Positions 1 to 8,691 of a DNA stretch of 64,000 nucleotides are shown here, in pieces. The position numbers and the translations under genes were made by a program. How positions within the stretch are numbered: position 1 is the stretch's first letter; each line of letters begins with the position of its first letter. Source of the DNA: Phycisphaerales bacterium (GTDB lineage: Bacteria; Planctomycetota; Phycisphaerae; Phycisphaerales; SM1A02); the NCBI GenBank assembly GCA_029242715.1, contig JAQWTL010000028.1, forward strand, positions 27,738-91,737, given 5' to 3'. A model generated the notes under the pieces. It had not been told where the DNA came from. It did not search any database and saw only the letters and a list, made by a program, of their open reading frames with translations.

Positions 1-680
1 GCATCCGCCGATCCCAATGGGACAGCGATGACCGGAACGCCTGCTGACCGTATCTCCGAGATGTAGCGAGGGTTCAAATCCTGATCAGAACGTCCGTCAC
101 TGAAGACAACTGCTGCACTTACAGGACCACCAGCAGCCATGGCAATGGCTCTTGATACAGCAGCATCAACCCTTGTGTGATCACCAAGTGGATCATCAAG
201 AGATGGGAACAGGTTTGGTTCTTCAGGAACACGCTCGAAGGCGTGACCATGAAATCCGAACCACCTTAAATTCCGGTTGTTGGATATCTCGTTCCAGATT
301 GGTTCTGATCCCTTGAGCAGATGCAACATCTGTTCTCGCCTGCTCACACGACCAAGATCATCCATATCAACATCTGGAACTGACATTGATCCGCTTTGGT
401 CAAGCAGAACAAGAACCTGGTCGGATGTCCTGTGTTGACGAGGTGACTCCAGCACAGGCCCATTCAAAAGTATGGCTACCAGAACAAGTGTGATTGCCCG
501 AATACAGGCCAGTGTGATGCGCCATCCTTGTGAAATGAATGTGCCCCGGTAACACCATGTGACAAAGAGGATGATTCCAATGATCACCAGGATCCATAAC
601 CAGATGGGCCAGGGTGACAACCAGCCCAGTTGCAGCGTGTCACCCTCTGGAACGGAATCGAGATTGAAGAGCCACCTCAT
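1..680 (-). CDS. Membrane-anchored VWA-domain protein, C-terminus cut by window edge
   Basis: Reading the minus strand from the ATG at 680 gives an open frame to the window edge, about 226 residues. It starts MRWLFNLDSV, has two hydrophobic membrane segments at roughly residues 20-40 and 46-66, and then a von Willebrand A domain with a canonical MIDAS metal site (LLDQSGSMS) near residue 90. Its ATG overlaps the stop of the upstream VWA gene (TAATG), so it is probably translationally coupled as the last seen gene of the MoxR operon. VWA proteins next to MoxR and DUF58 genes usually sit in the membrane and act with the ATPase in protein maturation or stress tolerance; the substrate is unknown. 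The 3' end lies outside the window. Confidence 0.85.
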   Translation of the reverse strand, partial: MRWLFNLDSVPEGDTLQLGWLSPWPIWLWILVIIGIILFVTWCYRGTFISQGWRITLACIRAITLVLVAILLNGPVLESPRQHRTSDQVLVLLDQSGSMSVPDVDMDDLGRVSRREQMLHLLKGSEPIWNEISNNRNLRWFGFHGHAFERVPEEPNLFPSLDDPLGDHTRVDAAVSRAIAMAAGGPVSAAVVFSDGRSDQDLNPRYISEIRSAGVPVIAVPLGSAD

Positions 681-2821
681 TATGGAGCGCTCCCTACAAG
701 CCCGGTTTGTAATTTCATGCCACTGCTGTGTGGATTGAACAACCTTGAAAGCAGGCTCTCGATCAACAGAAGACCTGCCAGGATTCCCAACAACAACCAG
801 ACAAGGTTGTATCCAGGTCCATCAGTTGAGGCTGTTTCGGTCATTACCTGCCACTGCCCTGTATCAGCAAGCCAGGCATCAACTGCCTCTGCTTGCTGGT
901 AATCCATGTCACCAGCAGATGAATCAACATTGGCAATGATCCGATCCGAACCCGAACCATCATCACCTGAAAGCATCCAAGTTCCCGGTCGATCAAGACT
1001 TGATTGTGGGTCTGAAATCAGGACTGATGTTCCATCAGAATGTCGAAGTTCCCCTGTCTGCAGCTCATGAACATGCTCATGAATTGGAACTCCGACAACC
1101 ATGTTCTGCTGGCTGCGACCGATGTGAAGACCACCACGAAGTGATTCCTGTACCAGGGGAACCATCAAGGGATTGGCAGGGAGGCTCGTCCAATCCAGGC
1201 GTGGCGAAGTGGCAAGAAACAGGAGCGTCCCTTTACCAGGCTTAGATTCCGTGATGAGAAGGGGTTGACCTGAATCTGTTCGAAGTGATGTGACCGCTTC
1301 GATTCCAGGGCTGACTTCAAGGATCTTCTGCACATCAACAGGTTCAAGAAGACCTGGTAACTCGACACCGATTATTCCGAGTACAGAATCATCAGCTTCC
1401 GAAACAACCAGACCCTCATGTGGATCCAAGAGTGTTGTTTCCTTGGCAAATGTCCAATCAATATCCATCTCCCTGATCATCGCGTCAGTCCAACCGTGCA
1501 CTGTTCGATCGCCCGGGGGAATAACCATTACAAGACCACCGTTTTCACGGAAATCCGCCACGCTGTGCCAACCTTCGTTTTCAAGAAGATCCGGACGCAG
1601 GAGGATGACAGCGTCTACATCAAGAAAATCACCACGAACCATCGATACCGGATCAACACGTCGTATTTCAATTGGAAGTTCTTCAGATGGTTTCAGTGCA
1701 CGCTCCAACCAGTTGGCAGCATCCAGTTCAACAGGTAACGCGTCCCGCCCAAGTTTTTCACGATCCAGGATCACAACCCTGAGAACATCCTGCATCTCGA
1801 TCAACGTGTGGTGTTGTTGAGCAGCAATACTGTTTCCCGCTTCAATCCTGATTGACGAGACATCACCACTGGAAATTTCCAATGGAAGAAGAAGGTCCAC
1901 AACTGCTTCACGAACACCTGGTTTCCAGGAAATCTGCTTTGTTGTGGTTTGACCGGATGATGAGATCGCTTTCAACGTCGTTGTCGTACCAGGAAGCTGT
2001 TCACCATCCCGTTCCAGATACACGAGGCATTGGGATGCAAGGGATTCAACCCCGCCTTCCCTCAGTGCGATTCTCCGAAGTGGTGTGACATCGGTAACCC
2101 TGACTTGCTCTATGGGATCTGTTGCAGGTGATGAGTATTCGAGCTGGATGTGCTCCATATTGAGCAAACCTGATGGAAGTGGTTCATCGATACGACCACT
2201 GCCCTCACGGAAATCTGTCAGCAGAACAACACGATGAGAGTGGGTTGAGTCTCCTGAAATCCGTCTTGAAACATCTTCAAGGACCCTTGGAATATCTGCT
2301 GGCCCACGAGTGGAGGTCATCCTCTTGATAGCCGCGACAACTGCAGAATGATCTCTTTGAACAGGAATCAATTGACGTTGATCAACACCTGAAAGTGGAA
2401 TCACCCCGATCTCATCGCCAGGATTGGCTGATTTGATGATTTCCAAAGCCTTCGCCTGGTGTCGATCCAACGGGGTTTCACCTGCAGAATCCTCAAGGCT
2501 GGACGCCATTGAGTTGTCGATGATCAGGTGGATCACGTTTCCACTGTTCTTGAACAGATTTGTTCCGGAAAGAAGTGGTTGGGCGAGTGCCAAACCAAGC
2601 ACGACAGGAATCAGGCAACGAATCACCAACAACAGGATTTGCTGTAGCTGGAGTCGGCGGCGGCGAGCACGCCATGCTTCCATGACGAATCTCATTGCTG
2701 CCCAGTTGATTGGTGGTCGACGTCTGCGTGAAAGCAGGTGAATGATTATTGGGATCGTGATACACGACAATCCAACAATGGCCATCCAGGGCGCTACTAG
2801 TATCAAAGCGCTCGTCATCAT
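680..2821 (-). CDS. BatA N-terminal / VWA domain membrane protein
   Basis: About 713 residues. The N-terminus carries the aerotolerance-regulator (BatA-type) pattern: a membrane segment ending in IHLLSRRRRPP, then a second membrane helix near residue 60. A VWA-like domain follows, with a degenerate MIDAS motif (IIDNSMAS, where the usual DxSxS is altered), then a long extracytoplasmic part and a C-terminal membrane helix (LVWLLLGILAGLLLIESLL). The frame could begin 24 bases earlier, but the ATG at 2821 overlaps the DUF58 stop as ATGA, the normal arrangement in a coupled operon, so I chose it. It is probably the membrane platform of the MoxR system; the precise role is inferred from family context. 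Confidence 0.88.
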   Translation of the reverse strand: MMTSALILVAPWMAIVGLSCITIPIIIHLLSRRRRPPINWAAMRFVMEAWRARRRRLQLQQILLLVIRCLIPVVLGLALAQPLLSGTNLFKNSGNVIHLIIDNSMASSLEDSAGETPLDRHQAKALEIIKSANPGDEIGVIPLSGVDQRQLIPVQRDHSAVVAAIKRMTSTRGPADIPRVLEDVSRRISGDSTHSHRVVLLTDFREGSGRIDEPLPSGLLNMEHIQLEYSSPATDPIEQVRVTDVTPLRRIALREGGVESLASQCLVYLERDGEQLPGTTTTLKAISSSGQTTTKQISWKPGVREAVVDLLLPLEISSGDVSSIRIEAGNSIAAQQHHTLIEMQDVLRVVILDREKLGRDALPVELDAANWLERALKPSEELPIEIRRVDPVSMVRGDFLDVDAVILLRPDLLENEGWHSVADFRENGGLVMVIPPGDRTVHGWTDAMIREMDIDWTFAKETTLLDPHEGLVVSEADDSVLGIIGVELPGLLEPVDVQKILEVSPGIEAVTSLRTDSGQPLLITESKPGKGTLLFLATSPRLDWTSLPANPLMVPLVQESLRGGLHIGRSQQNMVVGVPIHEHVHELQTGELRHSDGTSVLISDPQSSLDRPGTWMLSGDDGSGSDRIIANVDSSAGDMDYQQAEAVDAWLADTGQWQVMTETASTDGPGYNLVWLLLGILAGLLLIESLLSRLFNPHSSGMKLQTGLVGSAP

Positions 2822-3810
2822 CCGGCCCTGTGTCGTTTCAACCATATTGAACGGCGGGCCAGGAGGCGACCGAGTGCCGGTCCAACGGATGTGTGTGTGT
2901 TCATGATGAGGTGGTCATAACCAAACTGTGTACATGTCGAGGAAATCTTCTCGACGTGTTTTCCAAATGCTTCCAGATATGCATCGCGGATGGAACGAGG
3001 GTCCACTTTGACTCGACGATCTGTTTCCAGGCCCTGAAACTGTTCTGGTCCGTTGAAGTTGAATGAGATTTCCTTTTCATCCAGAACCTGGAGACACAGA
3101 ACATCCTGTCTCTGGTGGCGAAATCGAGCCAGAGCCGAGTGAATCTCTTCCGGGTCGCACAACAGATCAGAAACAATGATGAAAATGGCTCTATTGGAAA
3201 TTCGACCAAGAACCTGTTCGGTTGTCTTGGTGAGATTGGTTCCATTCTCAACCGGTCTGGTGTTGAGTGCAGAGACAATGTGACGCCATTGGCCCTGACC
3301 ACTTGCTCGTTGAACAATTCCTTCAATTCCATCAGCAAAGGTGATCAGGCCAACACGATCCGATTGTTGCAATGAAAGCCAGGAAAGTGCTACGGATGTA
3401 GCAACTGCGTGATCAAACTTCGTCCAACTACCTGTTTTACGGCTCGCTTCGGTTTCACCCCAACCTTCCTTGATCGGGAGTGTTCCAAACCTCATGGAAG
3501 CTGAAGCATCCACAAGAAGAACGACGTCAAGATTTGTTTCCTGTTGGTATTGCTTGATTGTCAGTCGATCAGATCTTCCATACACCTTCCAGTCAAGGTG
3601 TCGAAGGTCATCACCTGGAACATAACCACGATGCTGATTGAACTCGACAGCCATCCCCTGGTGAGGTGATCGGTGGAGTCCACTACGAACCCCTTCGACA
3701 ATCATTCGTGCTCTCAGTTCGAATGGTGTCAGCTGTGAAAGTGTTTCCGGAGCGAGATACGCCTCGGCACGGCTTGGTGGCTGTGATGATCGATCTTCTT
3801 CGGATTGCAT
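2818..3810 (-). CDS. DUF58 domain protein (MoxR partner)
   Basis: About 330 residues. The hallmark DUF58 core is clear: GYVPGDDLRHLDWKVYGR, followed by a VWA-like MIDAS motif (LLVDASASM). The frame is open further upstream to 3903, into the moxR 3' end, but the ATG at 3810 has a strong AGGAGGG Shine-Dalgarno seven bases ahead and needs no 65-base overlap, so I place the start there. DUF58 proteins are almost always encoded directly after a MoxR ATPase, as here, and are thought to be clients or adaptors of it. No membrane segment is visible, which suggests a cytoplasmic protein. Confidence 0.9.
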   Translation of the reverse strand: MQSEEDRSSQPPSRAEAYLAPETLSQLTPFELRARMIVEGVRSGLHRSPHQGMAVEFNQHRGYVPGDDLRHLDWKVYGRSDRLTIKQYQQETNLDVVLLVDASASMRFGTLPIKEGWGETEASRKTGSWTKFDHAVATSVALSWLSLQQSDRVGLITFADGIEGIVQRASGQGQWRHIVSALNTRPVENGTNLTKTTEQVLGRISNRAIFIIVSDLLCDPEEIHSALARFRHQRQDVLCLQVLDEKEISFNFNGPEQFQGLETDRRVKVDPRSIRDAYLEAFGKHVEKISSTCTQFGYDHLIMNTHTSVGPALGRLLARRSIWLKRHRAG

Positions 3811-3838
3811 TGGTGGCCCTCCTGAAGTGATCAGTCTG

Positions 3839-4894
3839 TCATCGAATGACTTCATCCATTTGTCGAGCCGTTCGGTTGTCAATCGGATCAACTGGTATCT
3901 CATCCAGAAGCGTCTTGATCACATCATCAGGTCGAATGCCGTCAGCTTCGGCATTGAAATTCATGAGGATCCTGTGCCGAAGAACCGGATAGGCGATTGC
4001 CTTGACGTGATCGGGTGTCACATGCTGATCGCCATGCAGAATTGCGTAGGCCTTGGCAGCAAGTACAAGGAATTGACTGGCCCTTGGTCCCGCACCCCAA
4101 CTGACATAATCCGAAACGATCTTCGGGGGATTCTCGGTGTCTCGAATACGGGTGGAACGAGCCAGTCGAACTGCATATTCAGCAACGTGATCGGCAATTG
4201 GTACCTGTCGAACAAGTTGCTGAATTTCCATGACATCCGATCCATCAAGGACTGGTTCGATCTTGATGTTCTTGTCGGAGGTTGTCTGTTGAACAATCTT
4301 CAGTTCTTCCTCTTCGCCTGGGTATCCCACTTGAATGTTGAGCATGAATCGATCGAGTTGAGCTTCAGGAAGGGGATAGGTTCCTTCCTGCTCAATCGGG
4401 TTCTGTGTAGCCAGTACGAAGAAGGGTGTTGGAAGCGGATGCCGTTCTCCACCTGCGGTTACCTGTTTTTCCTGCATGGCTTCCAGCAGGGCTGCCTGTG
4501 TCTTAGGAGGCGTCCTGTTGATTTCATCTGCAAGGATGATGTTTGCAAAGACCGGTCCTGGAACAAACCTGAGTTGGCGGGTTCCTGTTGTTCGATCTTC
4601 CTCGATGACCTCTGTACCAGTCATGTCACTTGGCATGAGATCGGGGGTGAACTGTATCCGTGAGAAATCCAGTTTCAGTGCTTCTGCGATAGATCGAATC
4701 AGAAGTGTCTTGGCGAGGCCTGGAACACCAACGACCAGGGCATGACCACCTGCGAACAGGCTGATCAACATCTGTTCGATGACCTCCTCTTGCCCGACAA
4801 TGACTCGCTGAAGTTGAGATCGCATGCTTGAAGCTGCTGTTACAACTTGTTCGATGCCGGTCTGGGAGTTGTCTTTGTTGGATGTACTGTCCAT
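3839..4894 (-). CDS. moxR: MoxR family AAA+ ATPase
   Basis: 351 residues, the typical MoxR length. Walker A reads GVPGLAKT and Walker B IILADEINR; the sensor 1 region follows (FVLATQNPIEQEGTYPLPEA), with the conserved MoxR stretch QLDRFMLNI just after it. It is the first gene of a - strand operon with DUF58, BatA/VWA and VWA genes, the classic MoxR module. MoxR ATPases are chaperone-like AAA+ machines that help assemble or activate partner proteins, often with metal cofactors or under stress; which client is served here cannot be told from the sequence. Confidence 0.95.
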   Translation of the reverse strand: MDSTSNKDNSQTGIEQVVTAASSMRSQLQRVIVGQEEVIEQMLISLFAGGHALVVGVPGLAKTLLIRSIAEALKLDFSRIQFTPDLMPSDMTGTEVIEEDRTTGTRQLRFVPGPVFANIILADEINRTPPKTQAALLEAMQEKQVTAGGERHPLPTPFFVLATQNPIEQEGTYPLPEAQLDRFMLNIQVGYPGEEEELKIVQQTTSDKNIKIEPVLDGSDVMEIQQLVRQVPIADHVAEYAVRLARSTRIRDTENPPKIVSDYVSWGAGPRASQFLVLAAKAYAILHGDQHVTPDHVKAIAYPVLRHRILMNFNAEADGIRPDDVIKTLLDEIPVDPIDNRTARQMDEVIR

Positions 4895-4950
4895 GTCTGA
4901 TTCACCTATTCAGGCAGCGTTCCTGATTCCGTTTGATACATCACGGAGTT

Positions 4951-4980
4951 TTCGGAAACACTTCAACACCTGAGTATACT
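4951..4980 (+). promoter_or_regulatory. Candidate promoter for mutM
   Basis: A TATACT -10 box (4975-4980) lies 18 bases after a weak -35 (TTCGGA, 4951-4956). Transcription would begin near 4987, about 30 bases before the leader ORF. Only the -10 is close to the sigma-70 consensus. Confidence 0.4.
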
Positions 4981-5016
4981 TCTGGCTTCCTGTGGCAGAT
5001 TCAGAAGGAGGCCCGG

Positions 5017-5061
5017 ATGAGTGTGAAATTGATCACACCCGGGAAATTGACGTATGCCTGA
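5017..5061 (+). CDS. Possible 14-residue leader peptide overlapping the mutM start
   Basis: The peptide MSVKLITPGKLTYA has one of the best Shine-Dalgarno sequences in the window (AGAAGGAGG at 5003-5011, five bases before the ATG). It ends at a TGA that overlaps the mutM start by eight bases, whereas mutM itself has no good ribosome site. The arrangement fits translational coupling. A leader this short cannot be proved coding from one sequence. Confidence 0.5.
   Translation: MSVKLITPGKLTYA
5021..5038. promoter_or_regulatory. CRP/FNR-type palindrome in the mutM leader
   Basis: The sequence is GTGTGA-AATTGA-TCACAC, a perfect inverted repeat containing the exact TGTGA-N6-TCACA half-site pattern of CRP-family regulators. 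It lies 16-33 bases upstream of the mutM ATG and downstream of the proposed promoter, so binding there would most likely repress. It also falls inside the leader ORF, so coding constraint or mRNA hairpin formation are other explanations. Confidence 0.45.
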
Positions 5062-5914
5062 ACTTCCGGAAGTCGAGCACCTGTGTCGGCATCTCCGCTC
5101 AAGCATTCAAGACGCCACAATCACAGAAGTCCACCTTCGACGTCCCGGGATCGTGAATCCCGGTGAAAAACGCTCCAGAGCCAGTTCAAGAGATCTCCTG
5201 CTGGACGGGACGATCTGCAATCTGGAACGGAAAGGAAAACAGCTGGCCATTGAAGTCGAGGATGGGCGGATTCTCTGCATTCACCTTGGCATGTCCGGTC
5301 GAGTTCAGGTCATCAAGCGAAATGAATCAGTGGATCTTGAGCCGCACACCCATTGCACCTGGTTGCTCCATGGAGCCCCTGAAGCCCGTGAGATCCGTTT
5401 CGTTGACCCAAGGCGGTTCGGTGGCCTGTGGACCCTCTGCTCCCGTGAGAAGCTCTTGAGCACCCGCTGGGACCAACTGGGTCCGGATGCCTTGATCGTG
5501 AATCCCGACATTCTGGCTCGACGCTTGTCTGGTCGGTCGAGAGGGTTGAAATCTGCACTGCTCGATCAGGGAGTCGTAGCTGGCCTGGGAAACATCTACG
5601 TCGATGAGACCCTGTTCAGGGCAGGACTCAACCCAAGACAGCCTGCAGGCACTCTGAAGCCCGATGAAATCCAATGCCTGGTCACTGAAATGGTGGGGAT
5701 ACTTCAGGAAGCGATCAGGATGGGGGGGTCCACGATTCGAACCTGGCTTGATTCCAGTGGGAAAAAAGGGGATTTCGCTTCAACACACCGGGTCTACGGT
5801 CGAAGCGGGTGTTTGTGTGTGAGTTGTGGACAACTGCTCAAGGACAAGATCATTGCTCAGAGGCAGACGGTCTGGTGTTCCAAGTGTCAGCCACTCAGAA
5901 GAAGAAGAAGGTGA
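5054..5914 (+). CDS. mutM: Formamidopyrimidine-DNA glycosylase
   Basis: 286 residues, normal for Fpg/MutM. The protein begins MPELPEVE, where Pro2 is the Schiff-base nucleophile and Glu3 the catalytic acid. The beta-hairpin lysine lies in NLERKGKQL, the H2TH region includes DQGVVAGLGNIYVDE, and the C-terminus is a four-cysteine zinc finger (CVSCGQ...CSKC) followed by an arginine-rich tail. The enzyme removes 8-oxoguanine and ring-opened purines and cleaves the abasic site in base excision repair. The start is fixed by the obligatory N-terminal proline. It is a single + gene between two - strand blocks. Confidence 0.97.
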   Translation: MPELPEVEHLCRHLRSSIQDATITEVHLRRPGIVNPGEKRSRASSRDLLLDGTICNLERKGKQLAIEVEDGRILCIHLGMSGRVQVIKRNESVDLEPHTHCTWLLHGAPEAREIRFVDPRRFGGLWTLCSREKLLSTRWDQLGPDALIVNPDILARRLSGRSRGLKSALLDQGVVAGLGNIYVDETLFRAGLNPRQPAGTLKPDEIQCLVTEMVGILQEAIRMGGSTIRTWLDSSGKKGDFASTHRVYGRSGCLCVSCGQLLKDKIIAQRQTVWCSKCQPLRRRRR

Positions 5915-6214
5915 GTTAATTACTTCTTCTTCCCTAGTAGTAGTCCTGTTGATTGGTGGATGAATCACGGACCACTTTGATAATCAATTGAAAACATGTG
6001 GTTTACCCGAGGGGTTCGGGTGTGTGGAACCTGTCACTGTGCCTGTCCATTGCTGGTGGTAGCTGTATCAACCAGATCTTCAGACAGTTCAATTGCAGCC
6101 TGACACAGACAGATCATCTGATGTGGTGAGCATCCAGTGTCATCAAGACAACAGGTTGTCACGGATTGACCCACATGGGCTGTCTGCAGGAATGTGGATT
6201 ATCAGGCTGCCAGA
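5915..6214. other. Intergenic region between mutM and dnaA (convergent ends)
   Basis: There is no credible gene. A 9-bp AAGAAGAAG/CTTCTTCTT inverted repeat (5902-5931) spans the mutM stop but lacks a T tract. Degenerate DnaA-box-like words occur, the best being TGTGGATTA at 6193-6201 (one mismatch) and TGTGGTTTA at 5997-6005 (two mismatches). They are too few and too weak to call an origin. Confidence 0.5.
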
Positions 6215-7603
6215 TCAGTTGCTGGATGTCGGGGAAGCTGGGTGAACGATCAATTCTTCAAGCCTTCTGACCTCATCATCCAGATGACGATCGCCAGTTC
6301 TTCTTGAATCAATGCTTCGAATGGCATGCATGACCGTCGTATGGTCACGGCCGCCGAAGTATCCACCGATTTCACCGAGGCTGAATCTCGTGTGTTTGCG
6401 AGCGAGATACATGCCGATCTGTCTCGGAAGTGCAATTGACTTGTGCCGCCGCTTGGAAAGCAGGTCGGTAATCCGGAGACCGTAGTAGTTACTGATCGTG
6501 TTCAGGATTTCCTGGATGGTGGTCGGGCTGCCTGGTGTGGAGGATTCCTGCTCACCAATGGCTTTCTTGCACAACTCCAGATCGATCGCAGATTGCTCAA
6601 GGAGCGAAAGCCCCTGGAGCTTCGTGATTGCACCCTCAAGCTCACGGATGTTCGAATCCAGTCGAGATGCGATGTAGGCGGCACAGTCGTCTGGCAATTC
6701 CACATTTCTCATCTGGGCCTTGCTTCGGACAATGGCAACCCTTGTTTCATAGCAAGGACGCTCGACATTGGCCACGAGACCACAATTGAAACGACTCGTC
6801 AGTCTTTCTTCGAGATCCGGGATTTCATTCGGTGGTGCATCGGAACTCAAGACGATCTGTCGACCAGCCTGGTAAAGCGTGTTGAACGTATGGAAGAATT
6901 CTTCCTGTGACGGACCACGCTTGGACAGATCATGGATGTCATCAACAATCAGCAAATCAAAGTTACGGAATCGATGACGGAAGTCCGCCATCTGTCCAGC
7001 CTGGACTGCTTCCATGAAGTGGTTCATGAAACCATTGCAGGACGTGTAGAAAATTCGCATTCCGTTATGCGTTCGCATGGCCATCTGGCAGATAGCCTGG
7101 AGAAGGTGTGTTTTTCCAAGACCAACACCGCCATGAACAAAGAACGGGTTGTATGCCTTGCCTGGTTTCTGAGCAACGGCCAATGAAGCCGCATGTGCAA
7201 GCCTGTTATCAGGTCCAACAACAAAGCTGTCAAAGGTGTAGTCAGGACTGAGGATCATTTCCTCATCAAGATCAGGTTGTGTAAACACACCTGTAGCGAC
7301 AGAATCTTCTGCTCGCTCAACGTTGCGTTTTTCACCAACGAACTCAACAGCCAGAAGACGACCAGTGGAAGCCTGGGCTGCTTCAGTAAACTGCTCGACA
7401 CAACACCGTTGAAGGTACTTGAGCCTCACCTGCTCTTTCACAAGCAAAGTCAACGTTCCCTGTGAGAGTTCGATGACTTCGATCTCATTGAACCAATGCC
7501 TGCACATATGCGCGCAGTTGCTACGCAAATATGCAAGGAGCGCCTCCATGACACGCGGCTCAACTACAGGCATTCTGGTGCTTCCCCTTCTCAACTTCCC
7601 CAC
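6215..7603 (-). CDS. dnaA: Chromosomal replication initiator DnaA
   Basis: 462 residues. An N-terminal domain I-like segment (about 15-90) and a short linker precede the AAA+ domain, with Walker A GGVGLGKTH (about 158-166) and Walker B LLIVDDIH. Domain IV ends with the DnaA signature GGRDHTTVMHA near residue 420. DnaA binds 9-mer boxes at oriC and opens the duplex. The neighbours are not dnaN or recF but a hydrolase and an isoprenoid gene, so the usual dnaA-dnaN-recF order is absent. In-frame methionines at residues 1 and 11 are both possible starts. Confidence 0.95.
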   Translation of the reverse strand: MGKLRRGSTRMPVVEPRVMEALLAYLRSNCAHMCRHWFNEIEVIELSQGTLTLLVKEQVRLKYLQRCCVEQFTEAAQASTGRLLAVEFVGEKRNVERAEDSVATGVFTQPDLDEEMILSPDYTFDSFVVGPDNRLAHAASLAVAQKPGKAYNPFFVHGGVGLGKTHLLQAICQMAMRTHNGMRIFYTSCNGFMNHFMEAVQAGQMADFRHRFRNFDLLIVDDIHDLSKRGPSQEEFFHTFNTLYQAGRQIVLSSDAPPNEIPDLEERLTSRFNCGLVANVERPCYETRVAIVRSKAQMRNVELPDDCAAYIASRLDSNIRELEGAITKLQGLSLLEQSAIDLELCKKAIGEQESSTPGSPTTIQEILNTISNYYGLRITDLLSKRRHKSIALPRQIGMYLARKHTRFSLGEIGGYFGGRDHTTVMHAIRSIDSRRTGDRHLDDEVRRLEELIVHPASPTSSN

Positions 7604-7686
7604 CGGTTTCGAGCAGACATTGGCCCCATCAGTCCACCAGGGGCGCTCCGTGAAGTTACGTCGTCAGAGGCCGGTTCGTCAACAAC

Positions 7687-8604
7687 TCATTCGACGGATA
7701 CTGAATTGGCCTCGGTAACCTGCTGGTCGTACCGGAGCCTGTTTCGCCTGTGGTCCATCAGGAAATGGATCCTCTCCATGGCTTTTTCACCCAGAAGTTC
7801 ACGTGTCTGCTCCCGGGCGTGTTCAATACGGGTTCTCCTGGAGGTGTGAATAATCACAACTGTTTCGGCCTCCCAGGCCTCCAGAAGTTCTGCTAGATCC
7901 TGTAAATGCAAGTGGTTGCCGATTCTAGCGCGTTGTCGATGACTCTCATCAAAGAAGGTGCATTCGGTGATGACCATGCGGGCCTTTCTGAATTCCTCCC
8001 GAAGGAGGTTGGGGGTCTGGTCCGTGTCACCTGTAAACGCCACCAGGGGGATTTCCAGGGTTCTGGTGATGCTCTCACCGGCCTCACGAAGCGACTTCAA
8101 CCGTGCCTGAGGCACATCAACCAGGTCTTCCCGGAGCTTGCTGCGATGCTCCACCACCACATAACCACACGCAGGGACCGTATGACGCATCTCCACGGCC
8201 TTCAGGAAGATCGAGGGCTTGATTTCGACCTGTTGCTCATGACCAAGGGGCACTAGTTTGAAGGGGGTTTGCTGGTGCTCTACCGGGGCCCAGGCATGCA
8301 GCATTCGTTCCAGGGGTTCAATCATGTCTGGAGGGCATACACAGGTGCCTCCGGGCATTTTCTGAAAAGAACGCTGGCTGAAGTAGTACGGCAGCCCTCC
8401 GATATGGTCCATATGACCATGACTGATCGCGACCCATGGAGCTGCGAGCGCTACACGGGGGCACATGCCGATATCGAAATTAATGTCGAGTTCCGGAACC
8501 TGAACGATGGTTTGTTCACCACCAATGCTGATTCCCTGGACACGCCAGGGAGGGCAATACAGGAACCCGACACGTCCACCATGCGGTGGGCGTCGAGGAA
8601 TCAT
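7687..8604 (-). CDS. Metallo-beta-lactamase fold hydrolase, RNase Z-like
   Basis: 305 residues. The zinc-binding motif SHGHMDHIGG is present, with GDTD supplying the bridging aspartate and a later histidine in VIIHTSRR. The overall layout matches the RNase Z/ElaC type (COG1234) rather than glyoxalase II. Members cleave the 3' trailer of tRNA precursors or related phosphodiesters. Note that the nearby tRNA-Ala does not encode CCA, the type of precursor RNase Z processes. The ATG at 8604 is preceded by an AGGAG site. It lies between dnaA and the polyprenyl synthase on the same strand. Confidence 0.8.
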   Translation of the reverse strand: MIPRRPPHGGRVGFLYCPPWRVQGISIGGEQTIVQVPELDINFDIGMCPRVALAAPWVAISHGHMDHIGGLPYYFSQRSFQKMPGGTCVCPPDMIEPLERMLHAWAPVEHQQTPFKLVPLGHEQQVEIKPSIFLKAVEMRHTVPACGYVVVEHRSKLREDLVDVPQARLKSLREAGESITRTLEIPLVAFTGDTDQTPNLLREEFRKARMVITECTFFDESHRQRARIGNHLHLQDLAELLEAWEAETVVIIHTSRRTRIEHAREQTRELLGEKAMERIHFLMDHRRNRLRYDQQVTEANSVSVE

Positions 8605-8691
8605 GTTAAATCTCCTGCGGCCGCGCTTTCACGCGACCAGGACCTTGAATTCCTCATGCTAGCGGGTTCCTGATTTCAGGCAAGTGCCGGC

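Noticed and set aside
3827..4663. 278-codon + frame opposite moxR
   Set aside because: It is the antisense shadow of the clear MoxR ATPase, with no ribosome site or family motif.
5915..6214. Replication origin beside dnaA
   Set aside because: Only two degenerate DnaA-box-like words (one and two mismatches) and no AT-rich unwinding region; insufficient without GC skew.
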